Shown here: piece after piece, positions 1-4,948 of the stretch
Numbering within the stretch: position 1 is the stretch's first letter
Layout: the number at the start of each line of letters is the position of its first letter
Assembly (NCBI GenBank): GCA_900552915.1
Contig: USBS01000077.1
Location: 1-8,792, forward strand
DNA length: 8,792 nt
Direction: 5' to 3'
Source of the DNA: an uncultured Sutterella sp.
GTDB taxonomy: Bacteria > Pseudomonadota > Gammaproteobacteria > Burkholderiales > Burkholderiaceae_F
The notes under the pieces: generated by a model
Told to the model about the DNA's origin: nothing
What the model saw: the letters and a program-made list of their open reading frames with translations, nothing else
The model's database searches: none
Translations under genes and position numbers: made by a program

Positions 1-103
1 GAGCCGAAGTTGCGGAGCTTGTCTGCACCGACACAGGCACGTCGGGCAGCGTATCAAAAGCTTCCGGGGGAATGTCGCCTACGGGAATATCGTCTTCAAT
101 CAT
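1..103 (-). CDS. N-terminal fragment of a minus-strand gene, possibly dnaB by synteny
   Basis: An ATG at 103-101 opens a frame that runs off the left edge after 34 codons. It begins MIEDDIPVGDIPPEAF and is rich in Asp, Pro and Ser, like a disordered N-terminus, and contains no diagnostic motif. The frame stays open upstream to a stop near 170, so a TTG at 124-122 is an alternative start. No clear Shine-Dalgarno precedes either codon. In Burkholderiales the gene after rplI is usually dnaB, the replicative helicase, whose N-terminal extension is poorly conserved. That naming rests on neighbourhood only. The terminator at 255-290 separates it from the ribosomal protein operon, so it probably has its own promoter in 104-254, where I see only weak candidates and short dyads. 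Confidence 0.5.
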   Translation of the reverse strand, partial: MIEDDIPVGDIPPEAFDTLPDVPVSVQTSSATSA

Positions 104-254
104 GACTTGAACGCATACATCCAAAAATTTCTGCTCGAGGCAATATTCGCTCGGGCAAGGTGCCTTATCTTAACCGAAGTCGAACGACGACGAAACCTTC
201 GGCAACGCCCCGTTACAAGCCTTCAATTTGGCTTTCAAACGCTTGATTTCAATG

Positions 255-290
255 AAAAAACCGGACCTCTCCCACAGGGGAAAGATCCGG
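255..290 (-). terminator. Rho-independent terminator of the rpsF-priB-rpsR-rplI operon
   Basis: On the minus strand a 13-bp stem (CCGGATCTTTCCC with GGGAGAGGTCCGG, two G-U wobbles) closes a CTGT loop and is followed at once by six T. It lies about 50 bp after the rplI stop, which fits termination of the ribosomal protein operon. A second, weaker hairpin (CGGTTTC / GAAACCG, 313-331) lies between the stop and this terminator but lacks a T-run. Confidence 0.9.
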
Positions 291-341
291 CTTGATCCGT
301 CTTTTCAAACCTCGGTTTCACAAGGAAACCGGGCAGGAAAA

Positions 342-794
342 TTAGGCAGCTTCGGCAACCACGCGAACCGTGATGTCGGCGGTGATGTCCGTGAGCAGAC
401 CGATCGTGATCGTGAAGTCGCCAACGCTCTTGATGGCGCCGAGCGGGGTGCGAACCTGGCTCTTCTTGATCTGGAAGCCGAGCTTGTCGACGGCTTCGGC
501 GATGTCGGCGTTGGTCACGGAACCGAACAGACGGCCGTCAACGCCAGCCTTGCTCGTGATTTCGATCACCTGGCCGTTGAGCTTCTCGGCCGTTTCCTGG
601 GCCTTGGCAACGCGTTCGGCCTGGAGACGTTCGAGTTCGGCGCGGCGGGCTTCAAATTCCGCGATCGCAGCCTGGGTGGCACGCTTGGCGTGGCCCTGGG
701 GGATCAGGAAGTTACGAGCATAGCCATCCTTAACCTTAACGATGGCACCGAGATCACCGAGGTGATTGATCTTTTCGAGAAGAATGACTTGCAT
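342..794 (-). CDS. rplI: 50S ribosomal protein bL9
   Basis: The 150-residue protein matches bL9 in length and layout. The N-terminal RNA-binding domain starts MQVILLEKINHLGDLG and continues with VKVKDGYARNFLIPQGHA, the conserved L9 signature around residues 13-36. A long charged connecting helix follows (about residues 40-75), then the C-terminal domain with DGRLFGSVTNADIAEAV. In the ribosome L9 binds 23S rRNA near the L1 stalk and helps limit frameshifting. It is the last gene of rpsF-priB-rpsR-rplI, two bases after the rpsR stop. An AGGGGA sequence about 10 bases before the ATG can serve as ribosome binding site. The operon ends at the hairpin 255-290. Nothing unusual was seen. Confidence 0.97.
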   Translation of the reverse strand: MQVILLEKINHLGDLGAIVKVKDGYARNFLIPQGHAKRATQAAIAEFEARRAELERLQAERVAKAQETAEKLNGQVIEITSKAGVDGRLFGSVTNADIAEAVDKLGFQIKKSQVRTPLGAIKSVGDFTITIGLLTDITADITVRVVAEAA

Positions 795-796
795 GA

Positions 797-1078
797 TTAA
801 CGGGTCCCCTGGTTGTCGGTGTAGGGCAACAGAGCGAGGAAGCGGGCGCGCTTGATCGCCGTGTCGAGCTGACGCTGGTAGTGCGCCTTCGTACCGGTCA
901 GGCGAGCCGGCATGATCTTGCCGTTTTCCTGAATGAAGTCGCGCAGGGTGTCAATATCTTTGTAGTCGATCTGTTCGACGTGTTCGACCGTGAAGCGGCA
1001 GAACTTCTTGCGCTTGAAGAGCGCATTCTGTTGGTTGGCACGGCGGGGCTTGCCCTTACCTTTTGCACCAAAAGCCAT
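797..1078 (-). CDS. rpsR: 30S ribosomal protein bS18
   Basis: This 93-residue basic protein carries the S18 core: KKFCRFTVEHVEQIDYKDIDTLRDFI, then the ENGKIMPARLTGTKAHYQRQLDTAIKRARFLALLPY block typical of bS18. The N-terminus has a Gly/Lys-rich extension (MAFGAKGKGKPRRAN). S18 forms a heterodimer with S6 on the platform of the 30S subunit, and in many bacteria that pair also binds the rpsF leader. Its ATG lies three bases after the priB stop, and the GGAG of its ribosome binding site overlaps the priB stop, which suggests translational coupling. Only one Cys is present, in FCRF, so there is no obvious four-Cys zinc site of the kind seen in some paralogues. Confidence 0.97.
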   Translation of the reverse strand: MAFGAKGKGKPRRANQQNALFKRKKFCRFTVEHVEQIDYKDIDTLRDFIQENGKIMPARLTGTKAHYQRQLDTAIKRARFLALLPYTDNQGTR

Positions 1079-1081
1079 TTT

Positions 1082-1384
1082 TCAACTCCTAATTTTGAAT
1101 TCCGTGATATGGACCGTCAGCTTCGTGCTTCTGAGAGAGCGCTGTGCGAGAAAGCCTCGCATCTGAATCTCTTTGCCGAGCTCCACCTTATCGAGCCGCA
1201 TTGCCGTATCGGCAAAGGACATGGCGGTGAAATCAAACTCGACCTTTCGCATCGCCCCGGCTTCGAACTGCTGCCCGTCGTAATGAAACCGAGCTTCGAA
1301 AACCGCTATGCCTGCCGGCGTGTAGCACAAGTCCTTCTTTTCGAGGAGAACCGCGCTGATGACGACGCTGTTTTCAGAATCCAC
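1082..1384 (-). CDS. priB: Primosomal replication protein N (PriB)
   Basis: The 100-residue product is a small OB-fold single-strand-DNA-binding protein. LCYTPAGIAVFEARFHYDGQQ, the central VEFDFTAMSF and the C-terminal GKEIQMRGFLAQRSLRSTKLTVHITEF match betaproteobacterial PriB in order and length. PriB works with PriA and DnaT to reload DnaB at stalled forks. Its place between rpsF and rpsR is conserved in beta- and gammaproteobacteria. The start is a GTG at 1384-1382: an in-frame TAG lies five codons upstream and no ATG lies near, so GTG is effectively forced. The sequence before it shows no good Shine-Dalgarno, and 29 bases separate it from the rpsF stop, so translation may be weak or depend on ribosomes leaving rpsF. 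Confidence 0.93.
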   Translation of the reverse strand: MDSENSVVISAVLLEKKDLCYTPAGIAVFEARFHYDGQQFEAGAMRKVEFDFTAMSFADTAMRLDKVELGKEIQMRGFLAQRSLRSTKLTVHITEFKIRS

Positions 1385-1413
1385 TCTCGCGACGATCTAA
1401 AAATCTGTTTGGA

Positions 1414-1815
1414 TTAAGCCTGTTCGGCGGTTTCAACTTCAGCCGGAGCCTGTTCAGCGGCGGGCTCGGCTGCAACCTTCTTGGCTTCTTCCTTTTCAAC
1501 GTTCTTCATCATGACGGAAGGAGCGGTTTCGGCCTTCTTGGTCTTGACGACGAGGTGACGCAAGATGGCGTCGTTGAAACGGAATCCGTTTTCGATTTCA
1601 GCAAGCGTAGCGTCCGTGCATTCGATGTTCATGAGAACATAGTGAGCCTTGACGAGCTTCTGGATCGGGTAGGCGAGTTGACGACGGCCCCAATCTTCAA
1701 CACGGTGGACCTGGCCACCCTGTTCAAGAACGAGATTCTTGTAACGTTCGATCATCGCGGGAACCTGTTCGGACTGATCCGGGTGCACGATGACGCACAG
1801 TTCGTAATGACGCAT
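1414..1815 (-). CDS. rpsF: 30S ribosomal protein bS6
   Basis: The protein has 133 residues from the chosen ATG. MRHYELCVIVHPDQSEQV begins the ferredoxin-like fold; GGQVHRVEDWGRRQLAYPIQK and AHYVLMNIEC are standard S6 motifs, and ENGFRFNDAILRHLVVK closes the core. The last 35 or so residues form an Ala/Glu/Lys tail, common in proteobacterial S6, but here it ends EQA and not in the Glu pair that RimK extends in E. coli. The frame is open 23 codons further upstream, but the ATG at 1815-1813 has a TAAGGAGGA ribosome binding site just before it, and the upstream residues are unlike S6. It is the first gene of the operon, transcribed from the promoter at 1884-1912. Confidence 0.97.
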   Translation of the reverse strand: MRHYELCVIVHPDQSEQVPAMIERYKNLVLEQGGQVHRVEDWGRRQLAYPIQKLVKAHYVLMNIECTDATLAEIENGFRFNDAILRHLVVKTKKAETAPSVMMKNVEKEEAKKVAAEPAAEQAPAEVETAEQA

Positions 1816-1819
1816 TGAT

Positions 1820-1828
1820 TCCTCCTTA
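1820..1828 (-). promoter_or_regulatory. Strong Shine-Dalgarno of rpsF
   Basis: TAAGGAGGA on the minus strand, four bases from the ATG at 1815, is an almost perfect complement to the 16S rRNA 3' end. It decides the rpsF start against the longer open frame. Confidence 0.9.
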
Positions 1829-1837
1829 CGGAAATAA

Positions 1838-1864
1838 GCCACCCAAGCGTCGTATCGGTGTGGC
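1838..1864 (-). promoter_or_regulatory. Candidate S6:S18 autoregulatory hairpin in the rpsF leader
   Basis: In the predicted 5' UTR of rpsF, GCCAC (1864-1860) pairs perfectly with GTGGC (1842-1838). Just inside the 5' arm is an ACCG, so a CCG trinucleotide (1858-1856) lies at the stem/loop junction, about 10 bases before the Shine-Dalgarno. Known rpsF leaders in many bacteria carry a stem with an exposed CCG that imitates the S6:S18 site of 16S rRNA and allows repression by the S6:S18 pair. The location and the CCG are seen directly; the function is inferred. The CC could alternatively pair with GG at 1844-1843, which would bury it. Confidence 0.45.
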
Positions 1865-1883
1865 AAGGATGTGAAAGAGCGCA

Positions 1884-1912
1884 ATGATATTGTTTTTTTC
1901 TTTAAAAATCAA
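1884..1912 (-). promoter_or_regulatory. Sigma70 promoter of the rpsF operon
   Basis: On the minus strand TTGATT (1912-1907) and TATCAT (1889-1884) are separated by exactly 17 bases of A/T-rich DNA. The -10 matches consensus in five of six positions and the -35 in four. Transcription should start near 1877, giving a leader of about 60 bases. The promoter begins only 20 bases after the tRNA terminator. Confidence 0.8.
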
Positions 1913-1931
1913 ATCATTACGCACGAACAAC

Positions 1932-1965
1932 AAAAAAGCCTCAACACCTTTTCGGCTGTCGAGGC
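1932..1965 (-). terminator. Rho-independent terminator of the tRNA-Thr unit
   Basis: GCCTCGACA pairs with TGTTGAGGC (nine pairs, one G-U), enclosing a shorter CC/GG pair and a GAAAA loop, then TTTTTT. It lies about 30 bases after the tRNA 3' end and directly before the rpsF promoter, so it insulates the two units. Confidence 0.88.
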
Positions 1966-1974
1966 AATTTGCAT

Positions 1975-1990
1975 CTCTCGCAAACGAGAG
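1975..1990 (-). other. Hairpin in the tRNA 3' trailer
   Basis: CTCTCG-TTTG-CGAGAG is a perfect 6-bp stem with a 4-base loop, five bases after the encoded CCA and ahead of the terminator. It could block or position 3' exonucleases and RNase E during maturation. It has no T-run and is not itself a terminator. Confidence 0.6.
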
Positions 1991-1995
1991 GTTTG

Positions 1996-2071
1996 TGGTG
2001 CCGGTGAGAGGATTCGAACATCCGACCTTCGCATTACGAATGCGCTGCTCTACCAGCTGAGCTACACCGGC
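1996..2071 (-). tRNA. tRNA-Thr, anticodon CGU
   Basis: The 76-base cloverleaf is complete. The acceptor stem GCCGGTG / CACCGGC is perfect, the D stem is GCTC / GAGC, the anticodon stem GCGCA / TGCGA carries the loop TTCGTAA with anticodon CGT, the T loop is TTCGAAT, the discriminator is A and the CCA end is encoded. CGU reads the Thr codon ACG. The body closely resembles enterobacterial tRNA-Thr(CGU), including the G-A opposition at the top of the anticodon stem. The T stem GGATG / CCTCT has a U52-C62 mismatch where a G-C pair is usual, so it keeps only three Watson-Crick pairs and one G-U. It has its own promoter and terminator. Confidence 0.95.
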
Positions 2072-2083
2072 ACACAAGTTTTT

Positions 2084-2111
2084 CTCTTCAATGGCGTTTG
2101 CCATCGAAGAG
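2084..2111 (-). other. 12-bp hairpin at the 5' end of the tRNA-Thr precursor
   Basis: CTCTTCGATGGC pairs with GCCATTGAAGAG over all 12 positions around an AAAC loop. The single imperfect pair is G-U in the minus-strand transcript but A-C in the plus-strand transcript, which points to function in the RNA read with the tRNA. The -10 box at 2123-2118 predicts a transcript start near 2111, the base of the stem. RNase P must cut about 12 bases after it. Confidence 0.65.
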
Positions 2112-2117
2112 ATGCGC

Positions 2118-2145
2118 ATTTTACAGAGCTTTCGGGAAATTGCAA
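2118..2145 (-). promoter_or_regulatory. Sigma70 promoter of tRNA-Thr
   Basis: TTGCAA (2145-2140) and TAAAAT (2123-2118) are 16 bases apart on the minus strand. The -10 matches consensus in five of six positions. The next 35 or so bases lead to the tRNA 5' end at 2071. Confidence 0.7.
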
Positions 2146-2214
2146 GAGGCGACTTCAAAATTTTTCAGCACCGACAGTCTGACAGATGGCAACCTATTGA
2201 TTTCGCTTAAAAAA

Positions 2215-3462
2215 TCAATAAAACCGCACGCCATTAGCCATGCCATGCGAAGGCGTCAGCACAAGTTCGCTTTTGACCTTTCCCTTCTCTTTGAGAAGAT
2301 AACCGCGGCCGGCAAGATCGTCGATCCAGTCGGGCGGCAGAATCGTGTCGACCGCCTCAAAAGCAAAGCGACCGGTCACAAGCTTTGTGCCGCGATTGTC
2401 TTCGCCTGCGATCGCGCCCTTTAAGAGCGCTTCGCTGCCGTTGACGGATGCGGTAAGCGAATCGACGTGCATGACGACGCCGTCGTCCTGCACCGCGCGC
2501 AGCAGCGACAGAGTCAGAAGATCGGACTGAAGCCATGCGGGACCGGCAAGAATTCCGGCAAATTGCTCGCTCAGGCGCTCCGTAATTCCCGTAATGCGCA
2601 GCGAGCCCTGCAGGTAATCGATTGCGCCGAGTTGCCCGAGCTCCAGATAAAGCGCAGGCGACGCGGGATTGTCGAGCTTGAATTCGACCGTTTCCTGCCA
2701 CGTCTCCTTACCCTCTTCGGGCGTCAAGCGCATCCGAAAGTCGACGCCCTCAAAGCGCACCGCACCGCCGACGGTGGGGCCGAGCGTAAGCGAAAAACTC
2801 GTTTCGGCAAGCGCTGTTTCGTCGGCCTGCAGAGCCTTGGCAATCGAATCGGCATCCGTCTCAAACGCAGCGCTGAAGTTTCCGAGCTTGAATTCGCTCA
2901 GACCGGCCGGGCGGCAGACGATTCCGGGCGTTTTGGCGCTCACTTTGATCGTATCTCCCGTTTCGGCCTCGAATCGAAACTCCTCAAAGCGGCACTCGCC
3001 GCCCGAGGCAATGGAAAAAGGCTGAATCGTGTAGGTAAAGCGCGAGCTCGGCAGAGTTTGTGCCGAAGACGTGATCACATCCCAGGCCGTGTAGACGACA
3101 TGGATGCGGTCGTTGAATCCGCGCACGCCGGCTCGGGCAAGCGATGTTTCGAAATCGGGATCGGAAGCGCGCTCAAGCTGCACCTGCGTGCGGATGCCGG
3201 GATAGGCCTCGCCCTTGAACGTTCCGAGCCGAAAGCCGCCCGCGGCCTCAAACGACACCACAAAGATCTTTTTGAAAAAACCGCCCTGGTAGTTTGTCAC
3301 GCGGGCGGAAAGTTCCGCCGGCAGCACCGTTTCGAAATTGGTGAGCGCCGCCTCGTCAAAGGCCTTGCCGGCGGCATAAATGCCGTAGATCCAGCAGCCG
3401 CCAGCTGCGGCAACGGCGAGCGCACATGTGGCTCCGGCCAGAATCTTCGTGGTGTTTTCCAT
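2215..3462 (-). CDS. Signal-anchored envelope protein resembling DUF945/YdgA
   Basis: I do not recognise this 415-residue protein with certainty. A short polar start (MENTTK) is followed by one hydrophobic segment (about residues 7-28) and then GKAFDEA, as in a signal anchor. The cysteine in this segment lacks a proper lipobox. The remainder reads as soluble, beta-rich extracytoplasmic sequence. VTNYQGGFFKKIFVVSF resembles the 'Y..G.F' stretch after the anchor in YdgA-type DUF945 proteins, and the length is close to theirs. Two mature cysteines (GECRF and IVCRP) could form a disulfide. A TTG at 3495 would add 11 residues, but that start lies inside the upstream gene's terminator; the ATG at 3462-3460 is preferred, although its Shine-Dalgarno is poor. 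No convincing promoter was seen. The stop is TGA, with no clear terminator after it. Confidence 0.75.
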   Translation of the reverse strand: MENTTKILAGATCALAVAAAGGCWIYGIYAAGKAFDEAALTNFETVLPAELSARVTNYQGGFFKKIFVVSFEAAGGFRLGTFKGEAYPGIRTQVQLERASDPDFETSLARAGVRGFNDRIHVVYTAWDVITSSAQTLPSSRFTYTIQPFSIASGGECRFEEFRFEAETGDTIKVSAKTPGIVCRPAGLSEFKLGNFSAAFETDADSIAKALQADETALAETSFSLTLGPTVGGAVRFEGVDFRMRLTPEEGKETWQETVEFKLDNPASPALYLELGQLGAIDYLQGSLRITGITERLSEQFAGILAGPAWLQSDLLTLSLLRAVQDDGVVMHVDSLTASVNGSEALLKGAIAGEDNRGTKLVTGRFAFEAVDTILPPDWIDDLAGRGYLLKEKGKVKSELVLTPSHGMANGVRFY

Positions 3463-3493
3463 CGCTTGTTTTCGTGTTGTTTTTCTTGTCAGC

Positions 3494-3528
3494 AAAACGG
3501 CCGCAGGAAGAGCTCCGGCGGCCGCTTC
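3494..3528 (-). terminator. Probable terminator after the binding-protein gene
   Basis: On the minus strand CGGCCGC and GCGGCCG form a seven-pair GC stem, extended outward by G-U, A-T and A-T pairs into a TTTT run. The 13-base loop contains a further GGA/TCC pairing. It lies about 30 bases after the stop at 3555. The T-run is short, so some read-through into the next gene is likely. Confidence 0.6.
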
Positions 3529-3554
3529 AATGTTCTACGAACGAATCGGGAGAT

Positions 3555-4307
3555 TTAGGACTCGCCGAACCACTTGGCGTAGATCTTCTTGTAGGTACCG
3601 TCGTCCTCCATACTCTTCATGGCAGCGTTCACCTTGTCGAGAAGCTCCTTGTTGCCCTTCTTGACGGCAAAGCCGAACCATTCGCTGTCAAACTGCATGG
3701 GCTGCTGCTTGAGGCCCTTGGCGGCACGCGCGTTCGCAACAAGGAAGTAGCCGATCACGGGACGGTCGGTGATCACGGCGTCGCACCCCTTCATCTTCAG
3801 GTCCATAAAGGCTTCGGCGCCGGTGTTGAAGGCCTTGATCTTGGTGCCGGGAATGCCCTTGGCAACTTCGGCGCCGGTCGTGCCGATCTGCACGGCAATG
3901 GTCTTGTTGTGCAGATCTTCGATCTTCTGGAACTTGGCTTCATCACCGGCACGAATCATCAGGCCCTGACCGGCCTGATAGTAGGGGTCGCAGAAATCGA
4001 CGCGCTTCTTGCGCTCTTCGGTGATCGTCACGCCGCTCACCACGATGTCGATATTGTTGGTCATCAGGGCCGGAATCAGACCGTCGAAGCCCATGTTCAC
4101 GAACTCGACCTTGACGTTCATGCGCTTGCCGATCTCGCGGATCATATCCATGTCGAAGCCCACGTATTCTCGGCTTGCACTGTCGAGGAATTCAAACGGA
4201 GCAAACGTCGGGTGGGTGCCCACACGCAGCGTATCGGCAGCGGTGGCGGCAAACGAAGCAACGGCCATGACGCCGGCGGCGATGGTTGCAAAAATCTTGT
4301 TCTTCAC
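3555..4307 (-). CDS. ABC transporter substrate-binding protein, family 3 (polar amino acids)
   Basis: The 250-residue protein has a Sec signal peptide: MKNK, a hydrophobic core, and an ATA-AD cleavage site after about residue 23. The mature part is a two-lobe family-3 binding protein: LRVGTHPTFAPFEF, GFDMDMIREIGKRM, DGLIPALMTNNIDIVVSGVTITEERKKRVDFCDPYY and GTTGAE. By comparison with GlnH-like proteins, Arg99 and Asp181 (in ITDRPVIGYF) should hold the carboxylate and amino groups of an amino acid. It acts in the periplasm and needs a permease and ATPase, neither of which lies here. The start is GTG at 4307-4305 with an AGGAG site about eight bases upstream. The ligand cannot be fixed from sequence; glutamine, arginine or a similar polar amino acid is possible. 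Confidence 0.92.
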   Translation of the reverse strand: MKNKIFATIAAGVMAVASFAATAADTLRVGTHPTFAPFEFLDSASREYVGFDMDMIREIGKRMNVKVEFVNMGFDGLIPALMTNNIDIVVSGVTITEERKKRVDFCDPYYQAGQGLMIRAGDEAKFQKIEDLHNKTIAVQIGTTGAEVAKGIPGTKIKAFNTGAEAFMDLKMKGCDAVITDRPVIGYFLVANARAAKGLKQQPMQFDSEWFGFAVKKGNKELLDKVNAAMKSMEDDGTYKKIYAKWFGES

Positions 4308-4322
4308 TTTGGATCTCCTAGG

Positions 4323-4430
4323 TAATGCCTACGGGCTGATGCAAACCTATCTGCATTCGCGGTCTTTGTCGCGGAAGCAGGAAATTTTGCGTATTCTCGC
4401 ACGAATCGCCGCGTGCGTCCTAGGCAATTA
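4323..4430 (-). promoter_or_regulatory. Structured leader or operator pair upstream of the binding-protein gene
   Basis: Two related elements, CCTAGGTAATGCCTA (4317-4331) and CCTAGGCAATTA (4419-4430), flank about 90 bases. On the minus strand TAATTGCCTA (4430-4421) can pair with TAGGCATTA (4331-4323), nine pairs with one bulged T. Between them lie three small hairpins: GCACG/CGTGC (4399-4416), CGCG/CGCG (4358-4373) and ATGCA/TGCAT (4339-4356). The proximal CCTAGG overlaps the Shine-Dalgarno of the GTG start and can pair either with the local TAGG or with the distal CCTAGG. This could be a cis-acting RNA or a pair of DNA operators. No known family was recognised. Confidence 0.35.
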
Positions 4431-4456
4431 GACGTAGCTGCGGCCGATTTGAGCAA
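4427..4456 (-). promoter_or_regulatory. Possible promoter of the binding-protein gene
   Basis: TTGCTC (4456-4451) and TCTAAT (4432-4427) are 18 bases apart on the minus strand, just after the folK stop. The -10 matches consensus in five of six positions, but the -35 keeps only TTG. The -10 lies inside the distal CCTAGGCAATTA element, so a regulator bound there would block it. Confidence 0.35.
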
Positions 4457-4465
4457 CAAACCTCT

Positions 4466-4948
4466 CTAGCGCAGACGTTCGATCGCTTGATCCCGGACAC
4501 CGCACAGAAATTGAGCCGCGGCCCCCTTGCCGGGAATCACGCATTCGGGTGCAATCTCCAGAAGCGGCACAAGAACGAAAGCGCGCTCGTGCATGCGCGG
4601 ATGAGGCAGCCTCAGAAAGTCCGTATCGCGGATTTCGTCGCCGAAAAGCAACAAATCCAGATCCAGCGTGCGAGGTGCGTTGTGCACTCCCGCGGGACGA
4701 ACCCGATGCGCCGCGTCTTCAATTTTGAAGAGGTCCGTCAAAAGCGCTTGGGGCGTCAGCGTCGTTTCCACAAGCGCCACGGCGTTGACGTAGTCGGGAC
4801 CGAACGAATCGACAGGTGCCGTGCGGTAAAAGGAACTCGTTTTCTTAACTTTGACGCCTTCAAGAGCATCCATCGCTGCAAGCGCTTTTTCCAGCGCCTT
4901 GTGCGGCTCTCCCAGATTGGCGCCAAGCGCAACAAAGGCTTCGGTCAT
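4466..4948 (-). CDS. folK: 6-hydroxymethyl-7,8-dihydropterin pyrophosphokinase (HPPK)
   Basis: FolK transfers pyrophosphate from ATP to 6-hydroxymethyl-dihydropterin, the step before dihydropteroate synthase in folate synthesis. The 160-residue protein has the family landmarks in order: AFVALGANLGEP at the N-terminus, SSFYRTAPVD (about residues 38-47), GPDYVNAVALVET, and the signature APRTLDLDLLLFGD, whose two Asp residues bind the magnesium ions, followed by LPHPRMHERAFVLVPLLEIAP. Its ATG overlaps the pcnB stop as ATGA, so the two genes are translationally coupled, and pcnB-folK is a common proteobacterial pair. Length is normal. No terminator was seen after the TAG stop. Confidence 0.96.
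   Translation of the reverse strand: MTEAFVALGANLGEPHKALEKALAAMDALEGVKVKKTSSFYRTAPVDSFGPDYVNAVALVETTLTPQALLTDLFKIEDAAHRVRPAGVHNAPRTLDLDLLLFGDEIRDTDFLRLPHPRMHERAFVLVPLLEIAPECVIPGKGAAAQFLCGVRDQAIERLR

Noticed and set aside
100..120. Six-codon reading frame (ATG at 120) whose TGA overlaps the ATG of the gene at 103, suggesting a coupled leader peptide
   Set aside because: It is too short to judge, has no good ribosome binding site and shows no run of a regulatory amino acid; an ATGA overlap is common by chance.
174..235. Dyads CCGAAG...CTTCGG (174-202) and AAGCC...GGCTT (218-235) upstream of the possible dnaB
   Set aside because: The arms are 5-6 bp with long or weak loops and no T-run, and no convincing promoter accompanies them. 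They were not called as features.
228..800. Long plus-strand open frame over rplI
   Set aside because: It is the antisense shadow of rplI; the minus-strand product is an unmistakable bL9.
1881..2158. Open frames across the tRNA and its flanks
   Set aside because: They run through a complete tRNA gene, two promoters and a terminator, so they are chance frames.
2467..3558. 363-codon plus-strand open frame opposite the DUF945-like gene
   Set aside because: Its composition is Arg/Gly/Ala-rich without domains, and the minus strand gives a coherent signal-anchored protein. GC-rich codon use on the minus strand explains the open antisense frame.
3426..4325. 299-codon plus-strand open frame opposite the binding-protein gene
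   Set aside because: It is the antisense shadow of a clear family-3 binding protein; its His/Val/Leu-rich product has no recognisable domain.
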